In this document: piece by piece, positions 16,739 through 26,600 of the stretch | How positions within the stretch are numbered: the stretch's first letter is position 1 | Layout of the letters: each line of letters starts with the position of its first letter | DNA from: JAUVIB01 sp964424545 | Lineage (GTDB): Bacteria > Calditrichota > Calditrichia > Calditrichales > Calditrichaceae | Direction: 5' to 3' | DNA: 35,109 bases | NCBI GenBank assembly: GCA_964424545.1 | Contig: CAYRJN010000012.1 | Span: 1-35,109 of the forward strand | The notes under the pieces: generated by a model | Seen by the model: only the letters and a program-made list of their open reading frames with translations | What the model was told of the DNA's origin: nothing | Databases searched by the model: none | Program-made: the position numbers and the translations under genes

Positions 16739-17974
16739 ATGAACTTAAATATTAGTCAAGACGAGCTAAAAAAATGGGCGGACTATTTGGTAAACTATTC
16801 GCTGAACGGCATCGAGAAGGATGACGTGGTTATGATAAAAGGTGAACATATTACCTGGCCGCTGATGTCCGTAATACAAGATAAAATAATTGCCGGCGGC
16901 GGCATTGCCGATATCAATATGGTTCCGCCGGATAATGACCGCGGAAAAATTTGGGGAGCATCCATGGCCAAGTTCGGCACATTGGAACAAATAGAACGCG
17001 TTCCGGTCTGGCATATAGAACGTTATAAAGCGATGACTAAATATATCGAAATCCTTGGAGCCGAAAATCCGCAGCTTTACAGCGATCTTCCGGAAGAAAC
17101 AGCCCAGGCCATTATGCGCGTGGATGAAGAACCGAAAAATATTCGTCTATTAAAACCCTGGGTACTCACCCTCTTCCCAACACAAGGTTTTGCCGATATG
17201 GAAGGCATGAGCTTGGAAGAATATAGCCGCGTTATCGTAAACGCATCAATGGTTGATCCCCGTTTGCTTGACGATGTGGAAGAGGAAATTTACCGCCTGA
17301 TGGGCGTGAGCAAAACCATTCGTATCGAAACGGAACATCCTCACAACGGCCGGGCACTTACTTTGACTATGGATATTGATAAAAGAAACGTCATTAAATG
17401 CACCGGTAAACGCAATTTTCCCGACGGCGAAGTGTTCACCAGTCCCAATGCGCCCACCGTTCAAGGCGAGATTTTTGTCGATCTGCCTGTTTCGTATGCG
17501 GGAACCACTATTCAAGGTATCTATCTCAAGTTTGAAAAAGGCGTAATTGTTGAGTATACGGCCGACAAGGGCTATGAAGCGCTACAAAAAATCATCGAAA
17601 CGGATTCCGGCTCTCACCGGCTCGGGGAAGTGGCTCTCGGTATGAACAACGGTATCGAAAGAGTTTTAAAGCACCCGCTTTTCGTGGAAAAAGTCGGTGG
17701 AACGCTGCATATCGCCATCGGCGCCAGCTATCCGGAATGCTACACCAATGACCCTGTTTCGGAAAAGGGCAAAGCCGAAACCGACGATTTTCTAAAAAAA
17801 GGTTTGATGAACCAATCATCACAGCATGTTGATATCGTGACCGATTTCCGCCCCGGCGGCAGCGGCCGGGCCGTGTTTTTTGACGACGTGAAGCTGGAGA
17901 TTGAAAACAATATTTGGATCGTGCCTGAAGAACACAAAATTAAAGACGCCTATAAAAATATGAATCGCTGGTAA
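16739..17974 (+). CDS. Aminopeptidase, M29 family
   Basis: M29 enzymes are cytoplasmic dimeric metallo-aminopeptidases using two Zn or Co ions. I chose ATG 16739 over the ATG at 16715 because GAAGGAG (16726-16732) is ideally placed for it; this gives 411 residues, the usual length. The metal-binding regions are visible: Glu in 'FPDGEVFTSPNAPTVQGEIFVDLP', Glu in 'VIVEYTADKG', Glu in 'SHRLGEVALGMN', and the C-terminal His/Tyr/His/Asp set in 'GGTLHIAIGASYPECYTN' and 'SSQHVDIVTDFRPGG'. It stands alone on the plus strand, divergent from the frameshifted GTPase. The 282-bp AT-rich gap between them holds both promoters but no site I can name with confidence. Confidence 0.93.
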   Translation: MNLNISQDELKKWADYLVNYSLNGIEKDDVVMIKGEHITWPLMSVIQDKIIAGGGIADINMVPPDNDRGKIWGASMAKFGTLEQIERVPVWHIERYKAMTKYIEILGAENPQLYSDLPEETAQAIMRVDEEPKNIRLLKPWVLTLFPTQGFADMEGMSLEEYSRVIVNASMVDPRLLDDVEEEIYRLMGVSKTIRIETEHPHNGRALTLTMDIDKRNVIKCTGKRNFPDGEVFTSPNAPTVQGEIFVDLPVSYAGTTIQGIYLKFEKGVIVEYTADKGYEALQKIIETDSGSHRLGEVALGMNNGIERVLKHPLFVEKVGGTLHIAIGASYPECYTNDPVSEKGKAETDDFLKKGLMNQSSQHVDIVTDFRPGGSGRAVFFDDVKLEIENNIWIVPEEHKIKDAYKNMNRW

Positions 17975-17993
17975 GAATGAATATTTCTCATAG

Positions 17994-18029
17994 ACCTTAT
18001 CAAGGTAAAGGTTTTATCATTTTTTTTGC
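17994..18029 (+). terminator. Possible weak terminator of the aminopeptidase gene
   Basis: ACCTT (17994-17998) and AAGGT (18002-18006) form a short hairpin. It is followed, after a further AAGGTTTTATC, by a run of eight Ts. The distance between stem and T tract makes it imperfect. Confidence 0.3.
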
Positions 18030-18085
18030 CGATATGATTTAAATTATTATAACGATTATTAAATATCAAGCGTTATTTATACCCA

Positions 18086-18904
18086 TTATTTTTTACGAGA
18101 GGACGAATCGAAAAAATCCTTCAATTGTTCCAGTTTATCCGTACCGATAAAATCGATATTATAATCAATTAGCGCCCGCCAAAAATTATCCTGATTTTTG
18201 GATATTACATCGGTTGCCCAAAAACGTAATTTACGATGCCGGCTATGTACGGAATCGACCAACTGCGCTAAACGTTTCCCTTCATTTTCGGGAAACGCGC
18301 CCTGTCCTTGCCATTTGAAATAATCATTCCAATTAGCGCTGATTAGCGGCATTAATGTTGCCTGTAGATTGTTTTTCAAATCACTTGGCCTGCCATCGTA
18401 AAAAGTATAACGCCTATTCTCATTTTTCATTATTTGCAAAGGTCTGTTTCCGGAAATGATGATCGTAACGGCGCCTTCTTCAATTTTTCCATTTTCATAG
18501 GAGGTTAACATTGACCGATATTCGTTTAAAACACGTTTCAATGCCCTGTAAGTAGAATCGGCATCACTTTTAATATCAACCAGCAAAAGAAAGGGAATCT
18601 CTTTTCCGTAAATCCGGCCATTATTCGACATAACAATTTTTTTTAACGGCTGTAAATACAGTTTGCATAATGTTCTACCCATTCGAATATCTTCTTTATC
18701 ATGGGCAACATACAACGTATCATCAATTAAATGGATATCGGCCTCAACGCTCGTATAACCGAAAGAGAGCGCATCGAGCAAAGGATGTTCGTGCATATAA
18801 TCATTATGTGCATGGGCTCTAAGAAGCGGCGACGGAAGCTTAACGCTTTGATGGTGAACACATGACAATAAAAATACGGAAAAGATCAGATATAATTTAC
18901 GCAT
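18086..18904 (-). CDS. Lipoprotein of the PI-PLC/glycerophosphodiester phosphodiesterase superfamily
   Basis: The 272-residue product starts with a lipoprotein signal (MRKLYLIFSVFLLSC, lipidated Cys15), so it should be anchored in the envelope. The mature part begins with 'RAHAHNDYMHEHPLLDAL', then 'GYTSVEADIHL' and 'LYVAHDK'. His33, Glu54, Asp56 and His68 occupy the places of the catalytic His and metal ligands of GDPD/PI-PLC TIM barrels. 'LLLVDIKSDADSTYRALKRVL' and 'RFWATDV...FIGTDKLEQL' match later strands. This subgroup, with AHND at the start, is uncharacterised; hydrolysis of a phosphodiester is a family-based guess. It stands alone, with no clear Shine-Dalgarno sequence, next to a decayed sulfatase gene. 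Confidence 0.85.
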   Translation of the reverse strand: MRKLYLIFSVFLLSCVHHQSVKLPSPLLRAHAHNDYMHEHPLLDALSFGYTSVEADIHLIDDTLYVAHDKEDIRMGRTLCKLYLQPLKKIVMSNNGRIYGKEIPFLLLVDIKSDADSTYRALKRVLNEYRSMLTSYENGKIEEGAVTIIISGNRPLQIMKNENRRYTFYDGRPSDLKNNLQATLMPLISANWNDYFKWQGQGAFPENEGKRLAQLVDSVHSRHRKLRFWATDVISKNQDNFWRALIDYNIDFIGTDKLEQLKDFFDSSSRKK

Positions 18905-19113
18905 AAAAAAACCCCATTAATACAAGCTTTTTTTACTTATTCAAGGTTCATTTCAAAGATTCCACAGGCATAATATAGAGAAATATAATATATAATTCCC
19001 GTTTTATGAAAAAGCGGTCTTCCCGATAATATTAGATTTTTTGCAAGGAAAAAGAATTTTTAATTTCTTAAAAACTTTTAATAACTGCAATATTTATCAT
19101 ATTTTTTTCAGTC

Positions 19114-19815
19114 TTACTCGCGATAATATAGTTTATTACCTTTCGGGAAATTAGCATATTGACTTTTTAAACGCCGCATAAATTCGCGACGCAAGGTTTC
19201 CGTTTTCTGCGCGTTTTGCATGCAATATTATTCTTCTCATAGGAATCCGTCTTTAGCTTAAACAGTTCAAACGTCGGTTCTTCGTAAAATTTAATCAACT
19301 TATAATCGCCCATACGAACAGCCGAACACGAGGTATCGCCGGAGCCCATCTGCGCCTTCCAGGTACTCAGTCCTCCGTTATCGGACATAAAAATGATAAC
19401 CGCCTTCTTGTTTAATCCTAATGCATTTATCCCGTCCATTACCCGTACCAAACTTTCATCTAAACTTTTTATCATAGCTGCATGAACAGGATCATCTTGA
19501 TATAATTTCGCATAAGTATAGCGTTCCGTTCTAAAAGCCTTATTTTTATCGACCGACAAAGATGGTGTTTTCTTTTTAAAAGGCAATGTCTTTTTCTACA
19601 GCCTAAATGGGCGTATTAACGGCATAATGGGATAGATATAGAAAAAAGGGATGATTTTTATGAGCCTCCATATATTTTAAAGCTTCATCCGTTAATCGAT
19701 CGGTTAAATATTCTCCATCCTGTCCGTCCTCTAAATCAGGCACATTAAAGTCCTGATTTTTTTCATTTTTATATAGATAGAAGTATGATGGGGGCTGCCA
19801 TTTTACAGTCCGTCA
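19114..19815 (-). pseudogene. Decayed sulfatase gene
   Basis: Fragments of one sulfatase can be strung together on the minus strand. From about 19797: 'QPPSYFYLYKNEKNQDFN', 'GEYLTDRLTDEALKYMEAHK', 'FFLYLSHYAVNTPI', then an in-frame TAG where relatives have Gln (NTPIQAVEKDIA). A frameshift follows within a few codons (near 19575), opening the frame with 'KKKTPSL' and 'VIIFMSDNGGLSTW'. There an internal deletion joins directly to 'GSGDTSCSAVRMGDYKLIKFYEEPTFELF', which in intact sulfatases lies much further on. Another frameshift near 19190 leads to 'TETLRREFMRRLKSQYANFP' and a stop at 19114. The N-terminal half with the formylglycine C/S-x-P-x-R site is gone. Nonfunctional beyond doubt. Confidence 0.9.
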
Positions 19816-19844
19816 TAATGGAGTATAGAGGAACACTCTGCTTT

Positions 19845-19882
19845 CTCCTTTAACTTCTATATGAGATTTCAGTCTAAAGGAG
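19845..19882. repeat. Inverted repeat at the end of the MrfA-like helicase gene
   Basis: CTCCTTTA (19845-19852) and TAAAGGAG (19875-19882) form a perfect 8-bp inverted repeat whose second arm covers the helicase stop codon. On the minus strand no T tract follows, so it is a doubtful terminator; it may stabilise the 3' end. Confidence 0.3.
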
Positions 19883-22135
19883 TTTTAATATTTTCAGAGC
19901 GCTCTCCTTACCGAATAGTCCGCCTTCCAAAGCCGGACCGGTGCAGGACGGGCATCCGTTTGTACAAGGACATTTTTTGATATGCTCTTTCACCGACATC
20001 AAAACCACGGCGTCAATATCATACAATTTTTTCGCCAGACCGATACCGCCCTGATATTTATCATAAACATAAATCGTCGGTTTATTACTCGCCGGAGCGC
20101 GCAACATGGGCACAACGGAGATATCGGTTATATCGCACATGATGTAGAGCGGAATAAGATTGCCTAAGGTGTAAGCGATACCGCGCAGCCCTTCCCCGAG
20201 AACGGACTCCTCAAAATAGGGGTCTACAAACAGCTCGTCGGGAAATTCCCACCACATAGCCGAGGTTTGCATATTTTGTTCGGGAAGATAAACTTTTCCA
20301 TTTCCAAGATTCTCATGGGTATGAAATTTGATCTTTTTATAACCGGTAGTCACCCTGCTTACTTCCACATCCCCATAATATTTTGTATAATGGTTATCCT
20401 TGCTTTTCTCTTTATCAATTTCCAAAATCTTTAAATTGGTTTTGGTAATGGCGTCCGTGTAATGCTCCACTTTTACTTCATGCACATAGGCTTTTTTCTC
20501 ATCCCAATCCAATTCATCCACATGATATTGTACCGTATTATGAAGATAGATGGCATCTTTATGAACCAGTTCCGGAGCGGTAAAAAGATCAATTTCGCCT
20601 ATCACGCGATTATGACTGCTTGTATCGATTATCACCACATTTTCTGCAGCGGCATTTCTCAGACTCACCTCTTCAGCGGGATAAATGCTGCTCATCCAAA
20701 AATACTTACCCTCTGCTTTTCGAAGAACACGCTCATCGCTCAAATAATCGAGCAAATGATGCGTTATATCGGGAACAAACTGTTCGTCTTCCGTAAAAGG
20801 TAATTCGAAGGCGGCGCATTTTATATGACTCATTAAGATGGTCAGATTATCGCTGTCAATCTGCGCCGTTTCGGGATTTTTCTCAAAGAAATAAGCGGGA
20901 TGCTCTATAATATACTGATCCAAAGGCGAACTGGAAGCCACAAGAATTGTAAGCGACGTACTTTGCCGTCTTCCCGCTCTTCCCGCTTGTTGCCAGGCGC
21001 TGGCAACCGATCCGGGATATCCGGCGAGAATCGCCACATCCAATTGACCGATATCAATCCCAAGTTCCAGCGCATTGGTACTTACAACCACTTGTATAGA
21101 ACCGTCTTTTAATCCCTTTTCTATTGCTCTGCGTTCACCGGGTAGGTATCCTCCGCGATATCCTTTTATTTTATCACTGGGAATTTTATAAAATTTTGCC
21201 GTCTCTTTTATATATGTGGTTAATATTTCCACGCGCAGGCGGCTTCTCGCAAAAACAATAATTTGGGCCCCGGTTGGAAGCAATTTCATAATAATCTGTT
21301 TTACTTCGTTCACCACGCCGCGGCGCAAACCCAATTCTTTATTAACTACCGGCGGATTATAAAAAAGAAAATGTTTTTTACCCCGCGGCGCGCCGTTATT
21401 ATCAACCAAGGTTATTGCGCTTTCGGTTATTTTCTCCGCCAGCTCAACGGGGTTGGCAATGGTGGCGCTGGAACAGATAAATTGCGGATTACTGCCGTAA
21501 AAGCGAGCTATTCGTTTTAAACGGCGTATGACATTGGCCAAATGGCTGCCAAACACGCCGCGATAGGCGTGGATTTCATCGATTACAACATATTTCAGAT
21601 TTTCAAAAAGTTTAATCCATAAGGTGTGATGCGGCAATATTCCCTGATGCAGCATATCCGGATTGGTAACGACAAGATGGCCTGCCGAGCGGATTGTACG
21701 GCGTATGTCGGCGGGCGTATCGCCGTCAAAGGTATAGGTTTTAATATCTTCATTAAGCAGCGTAACCAATTCCTGCAATTCACCCACCTGATCCTGAGAT
21801 AGCGCTTTAGTGGGAAAGAGATATAAAACGCGCGTCTCTTTATCTCTTAAAATCGTATCAAGTATGGGAAGATTATAACTCAGCGTTTTTCCGGAAGCGG
21901 TAGGCGTTACAACAACAATATCTTTATTTTTCTTAACCTGCCGGTATGCTTCGGCCTGATGTGAATAAAGCTCCGAAATTCCTTTTGCTTTCAGAGCCGC
22001 TACAAGTTTTTGATGTAAATCCTCGGGGAAAGGAACAGTTCTTGCAGGCTGCGGCTCATATTCAAGCCAGCTTGACAACCTGTTTTGAAACTCTTTATCG
22101 GCGGAAAGCCGATCTATCAACTGTTCTAAATTCAT
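19874..22135 (-). CDS. DEAD/DEAH-box DNA helicase with C-terminal Cys4 metal site (MrfA/YprA-like)
   Basis: MrfA-type helicases are 3'-5' DNA helicases acting in repair of mitomycin-type lesions. This protein (about 753 residues) has the Q-like 'ELYSHQAEAY', Walker A 'TPTASGKT' (residues 78-85), 'FPTKALSQDQ', DEIH in 'VVIDEIHAYRGVFGSH', 'SSATIANP', 'VFARSRLRVEIL', and 'STNALELGIDIGQLDVAI' plus 'QQAGRAGRR' of domain 2. The C-terminal DUF1998 region ends with the four-cysteine cluster 'CPCTNGCPSC'. A TTG codon stands directly before the ATG, and I prefer the ATG at 22135. No Shine-Dalgarno sequence is visible, and the stop of the upstream lipoprotein gene lies 11 nt away, so translation is probably coupled. 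It is the last gene of the long minus-strand run. Confidence 0.92.
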   Translation of the reverse strand: MNLEQLIDRLSADKEFQNRLSSWLEYEPQPARTVPFPEDLHQKLVAALKAKGISELYSHQAEAYRQVKKNKDIVVVTPTASGKTLSYNLPILDTILRDKETRVLYLFPTKALSQDQVGELQELVTLLNEDIKTYTFDGDTPADIRRTIRSAGHLVVTNPDMLHQGILPHHTLWIKLFENLKYVVIDEIHAYRGVFGSHLANVIRRLKRIARFYGSNPQFICSSATIANPVELAEKITESAITLVDNNGAPRGKKHFLFYNPPVVNKELGLRRGVVNEVKQIIMKLLPTGAQIIVFARSRLRVEILTTYIKETAKFYKIPSDKIKGYRGGYLPGERRAIEKGLKDGSIQVVVSTNALELGIDIGQLDVAILAGYPGSVASAWQQAGRAGRRQSTSLTILVASSSPLDQYIIEHPAYFFEKNPETAQIDSDNLTILMSHIKCAAFELPFTEDEQFVPDITHHLLDYLSDERVLRKAEGKYFWMSSIYPAEEVSLRNAAAENVVIIDTSSHNRVIGEIDLFTAPELVHKDAIYLHNTVQYHVDELDWDEKKAYVHEVKVEHYTDAITKTNLKILEIDKEKSKDNHYTKYYGDVEVSRVTTGYKKIKFHTHENLGNGKVYLPEQNMQTSAMWWEFPDELFVDPYFEESVLGEGLRGIAYTLGNLIPLYIMCDITDISVVPMLRAPASNKPTIYVYDKYQGGIGLAKKLYDIDAVVLMSVKEHIKKCPCTNGCPSCTGPALEGGLFGKESALKILKLL

Positions 22136-22146
22136 CAACGGCGAAT

Positions 22147-23484
22147 TTATTCTAAATTCATAATAGCTTCTTCGATAATATTCATTAATTCCGATTTACT
22201 CACCATTTCGCTCTGCTGCGTTAAATCCAACTCGAAAATATCATAATTGCCGTTTCGATTGGAATAAAACAATACTTTATTGCCGTCTGGTGAAAATTCC
22301 GGATTTAAATCGTCGGCGCTGTTGCTGGTTAATTTCTGTTGCGCGGAACCGTCGTTGTTCATCATAAAAATATCATAATTGCCGTCTCTATCGGAGAAAA
22401 ATACTATTTTTTCGCCATTTGCCGAAACGGCGGGCGAAACATCATTAACGCCGTCGTTAAAGGTTATCTGACGCACATCCTGCCCTTTCATATTCATAGC
22501 ATATATTGCGTAATAACCGCTGCGATCGGAATCGAAATAAATTGTTCCCTTTTGTTCCGTACTGCCGGCAAGTACACAAGGGCTGCCGTTATGCGATTGC
22601 GTATCGGTTAGCTTTAATTGGAAACGCCCGTCATTTTCCATAATGAAGACATCGCTGAATAAATCGACAAAAGGCACATCCCGCAGATCATTTCTTTCAG
22701 ATACAAAGGCGATGTATTTGCCGTCGGGTGAATAACGAGGACGCCAATCATTAGAACCGTTAGTCGTTAAATTGGTTGTTGTTTTCGTGTTCAAATCCAT
22801 GATATAAATATCGCGCAATTTCTGGTTATAGTCAACGTCCCGATGATCGGCGGCGGTTGACGTAAAGGTAATCATTTGTCCGTCCGGCGAAAAGAAAGGA
22901 TTCTCTTCTTCTGCTTTGTCCGTCACCAATGGCGTTGTGGTTTGGGTTGTCAAGTCATATTGATAAATATCCCAATTGCCCGCTTCATTGGTCTGATAGA
23001 TTATCTTTGTCCCGTCGGCCGAATAGGCGGGGAAAGCTTCGTCGGCCGATGTGCCGATTATTTTTACCGCCTTAAATATATCCACAAATTTCGGAGCAAT
23101 ACGATCTAAATAGTTGTCGCCTTCGGTACTTTCCAAAATTGTTTTATAGGCCTTATACTCTTTAAGATGATCGCCGCTCTTTGCTGCAATCTCCGAATAA
23201 AGGTATAAGGTTTCGGCGTCTCCGGGCGCAACCTGAAAAGCGTCTTCGAGAACCGCCATGGCTTGCATATTATTTCCGTTTTCCATATAGACTTCGGCAA
23301 GCTGCCTGCGATAGAGCATATTATAAGGTTTTTCCTGAATCTTTTCTTTCAGGACTTGAATTTTTTCGGCGCCGGGCAAAGCGTTTATTTCATCATCGGC
23401 GACATTGGACCCGGTCTTAGAACCGCCGCAGCTTATCATGAGGATTAATGAAATTATTGCGCTAATCTGTATTATCTTTTTCAT
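22147..23484 (-). CDS. Lipoprotein with TPR and TolB-like six-bladed beta-propeller
   Basis: The 445-residue product has a lipoprotein signal ending LMISC with Cys19 as the lipidated residue. Residues about 45-130 form TPR-like helices ('MLYRRQLAEVYMENGNNMQAMAVLEDAFQVAPGDAETLYLYSEIA'). The rest is a WD40-like/TolB-type propeller with six visible blades: 'AYSADGTKIIY', 'FFSPDGQMITF', 'RYSPDGKYIAF', 'GTIYFDSDRSG', 'AVSANGEKIVFF' and 'EFSPDGNKVLFY'. No enzyme domain is seen; a binding or scaffold role at the periplasmic face is inferred. It follows the giant TPR gene by 127 bp, which contains a good sigma-70-type promoter, and is followed closely by the helicase gene. Confidence 0.85.
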   Translation of the reverse strand: MKKIIQISAIISLILMISCGGSKTGSNVADDEINALPGAEKIQVLKEKIQEKPYNMLYRRQLAEVYMENGNNMQAMAVLEDAFQVAPGDAETLYLYSEIAAKSGDHLKEYKAYKTILESTEGDNYLDRIAPKFVDIFKAVKIIGTSADEAFPAYSADGTKIIYQTNEAGNWDIYQYDLTTQTTTPLVTDKAEEENPFFSPDGQMITFTSTAADHRDVDYNQKLRDIYIMDLNTKTTTNLTTNGSNDWRPRYSPDGKYIAFVSERNDLRDVPFVDLFSDVFIMENDGRFQLKLTDTQSHNGSPCVLAGSTEQKGTIYFDSDRSGYYAIYAMNMKGQDVRQITFNDGVNDVSPAVSANGEKIVFFSDRDGNYDIFMMNNDGSAQQKLTSNSADDLNPEFSPDGNKVLFYSNRNGNYDIFELDLTQQSEMVSKSELMNIIEEAIMNLE

Positions 23485-23562
23485 CTCTAACCCCTAATTT
23501 AATAATATGCTATCTTAAATTTATCGGTTTTTCTTTTACCTATTTTAATCATGCGATACTTG

Positions 23563-23591
23563 AATTTATCACTAAAATTAACATTAATCAA
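23563..23591 (-). promoter_or_regulatory. Sigma-70-type promoter for the TPR/TolB-like lipoprotein gene
   Basis: On the minus strand TTGATT (-35) and TAAATT (-10) are separated by exactly 17 nt, in the 127-bp gap between the giant TPR gene and the lipoprotein gene. The inferred start is about 70 nt before the ATG. The same -10 hexamer occurs in the secD promoter. It allows the last two genes of the run to be transcribed separately. Confidence 0.55.
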
Positions 23592-23611
23592 TTTAGAAAT
23601 AAAAAAACTAT

Positions 23612-26600
23612 CTATCCCTTTAGTTGTTTAATCCTTTTTTCGGCGTCTTTTTTCAAAATAAGATCAATTCCCGGTCTTTTTACAATCTCCCGATACATGC
23701 GTATGGCGTCCGATATGCGGCCGAGTTTTTCATACGCTTGACCGGAATAATAAAGCGCGCTGGCTTCCCACTGTAATTTTGTTTTTTTAGAAAGCAAGGG
23801 AATCTTAACAAATTCCGCAATGGCGTCTTCATAACGTCCCGCATTCAATAACGCTTCGCCGATATAAAATTGTATTTCGGGTTCGCGTTCGCTGTCGGCA
23901 CTTAATTTTGTTTCCTGCAAATAGTCCACGGCAGCCTGATAGCGCCCGAGATGGATATCGGCCTGAGCAATAATCAACTTTTTATCGATCACATCCGGGC
24001 GATCCGGATAATTTTCAACATAGGTTCTGGCCATTGCCTGAGCTGGCTCCCAAAATCCTGTTAAGGAGTAAACTTTTATCAAATTGGACATAATTGTCGG
24101 GCGCATTTCGGGATCGCTGATCTCCAGCGCCCGCTTATAGGTATTGATTGCCGCGTCATACTTTTCGGAGCGGAAATAGATACTGCCCAGCGTATTAAAC
24201 GCATTGGATAATTGATTGCTATCAGGGTATTTACTGTAAAAATTGCTTAATATTTTATAAGCCTCTTCCGTTTTATTCAGCGTCAAATAAGTTAAGGCAA
24301 GATAATAATCGGCATCGTCAACATATTTTGTTTTTTTATAATTCTTTTTAACGCTTTTAAATTTTCTGATGGCCTTATCAAAAGATTTTTGCGTGCGGTA
24401 ATGATTGCCGTATTCGATATCAAACTGAGCGTAATATTCATAAGCGCCGGGATATTTAGCCTTAAACTTTTTAATTAACTGCTTGCTTTTACTTAACTCT
24501 CCCTGACGAATAGCGGCAATAATATAACGAGAGCCGATTTCCTTCCCTTTTTCGCCGCTTATGTTTTTGTTATCAATGGAACTGTACGTATCTACGGCCC
24601 TTTTATAATCGCCCTGTTCAAAATATATATCCGCAATATAGAGTCGGGCGTTAAAATAGAGATCGGGATCAAGATCGGATACGCCTTTGAAATATTCTAT
24701 CGCCGTCCTTTTTTGGCTGCGGTCATAATATATCTCGCCGATTGCAAAACGCACTCTGTTCTTAAAGGCTTCATTCTTAGATATATTCAGGAACCGATTA
24801 TAATAATCAAGCGCAATTTCGTCCCTGCCGTCGCCGGAATAAGCCCGCGCGAGTAAATACAATTTTATATCGATATTTTGCGGAAGAAGCAGTTTTGAAA
24901 GCACAAAATCATCCAATAACGCCAAATTAATATCTTTTTCAATTAAGGCAATAGCTTCTTTATACTTACCGGATTTCAAATAAGTAACGCTTAATTTTTT
25001 TTGCGCATCGGGAATAATATCGGCATAATAATAATTATTGATTAATTTTTTATATAAAACGGAAGCGTCCTCATATTTTTGCATGTTTTCATAATATTTT
25101 GCTATTTCAAAAAGCGAATTGGCCGCCTCATTGGCAAAAGGATAATCAAGCGCAATTTCTTTGTAATATTTAATGGCTTCGTCATAATTTTTATCCTGAA
25201 TCAATCTGGCGTAATTATATAGATAAGAGGGATATTTATCAGATTTCTTATAGTCCGCTATTAATAATTTGTAATATTTTTGTGATTCTACAAAATATTG
25301 CGGTTCAAATGCCAGGGTAAAGGCCAATACGGCATACCAATCTTCCTTAAAGGCGCTGTTGGGATATTTTTGAATCAGCATTTCGATATATTTTTTTTGT
25401 TTTGCGGCGGAAACGGTATCCGCATTACCGCTGGCTTTCACCATCAACCAGGAAGCTTCGTCCGGTTTGCTGCACGTCGAAATATTTTTAACCGCTTCGG
25501 TAAAATTTGCTTTTGCCTTATTAATATCTTCATTGAAAACAGAGGGATTGGAAATATTCATTTCAGCCAGTTTTTCATAAACCTTGCCGAGATAAAGGTA
25601 GATATCGCCCACAGGCGCGTTTGGAGCGTTCAATGCGTCTAATAGCTGTTTTTCGGCATTATCATAATCCTTGAGATCGTTAAAATAGATTTTACCGAGC
25701 TCAAAACGCAATAAAGCCGGATTGTTCTCATTTACAACTTTTCCGAGTAAATTGGCGAGTTTTAATACAGCCTGTTTTTGATCGAGTATATAATTATCTT
25801 GAAGCATGGTTAAATCTTCAAGCGCTCGTTCGTAATACGTCGAAGAACCGAACTCCTCAACCAGCATTTTATAAAAATAGGCGCTTTCTTCGAAATGCCC
25901 GATATTTTTATTGGCAACGGCAAGATAATAAATAACTTCATCGCGATCGGCATATTTACTCTGCATCAGCAAATAAGGTTGAAGCTCTCTGATTATTTCC
26001 CGCCATTGCTTGGATGCGGCCAAAATTTTCACCAAATGAACGGTTAAAGGCAGTTTTTTTTCAGGATCATTAATCGTTGAGATCTGTTCGTATAATTTGG
26101 AAATTGCTTTTTCACCCTGTCCGTTCTCTTGCAGCCAATCCACGTAAATATTAAATATTTGCAGATACAAAGCGTCTTGATTATTGCCGTTATCGGAAAA
26201 ATATACATTTAATTCTTCAATGGCTTTATCGCTTAAATTCTGTTTTTTATAGCAGACGGCTTTTTTATAGGATAATCTAAGGAGATAATCTTTCTTATTA
26301 TCGGACACAACTTTTTCATATTCATTTAAGGCATTGGAATATTTACTATCTAAAAAATAAGCGTCGCCGAGCAGCATGTAAGCCTGCCGTAGAAGCAAAC
26401 TATCTTTAATGCCGGATATGCCTTTATTAAAACTTTGTTCGGCGCCGTTATAATTGCCTTCTCTCAACAGTATTTTTCCAAGATCAAGCAAAGCATACGG
26501 ATAATATTCCGTTGATGAATATCCTGCAATAATCTCTTTTAAATTATTTTTCGCATCCGCAAAATAGCCTTGCATTTTTAAAACCGACGACAGCAGATAC

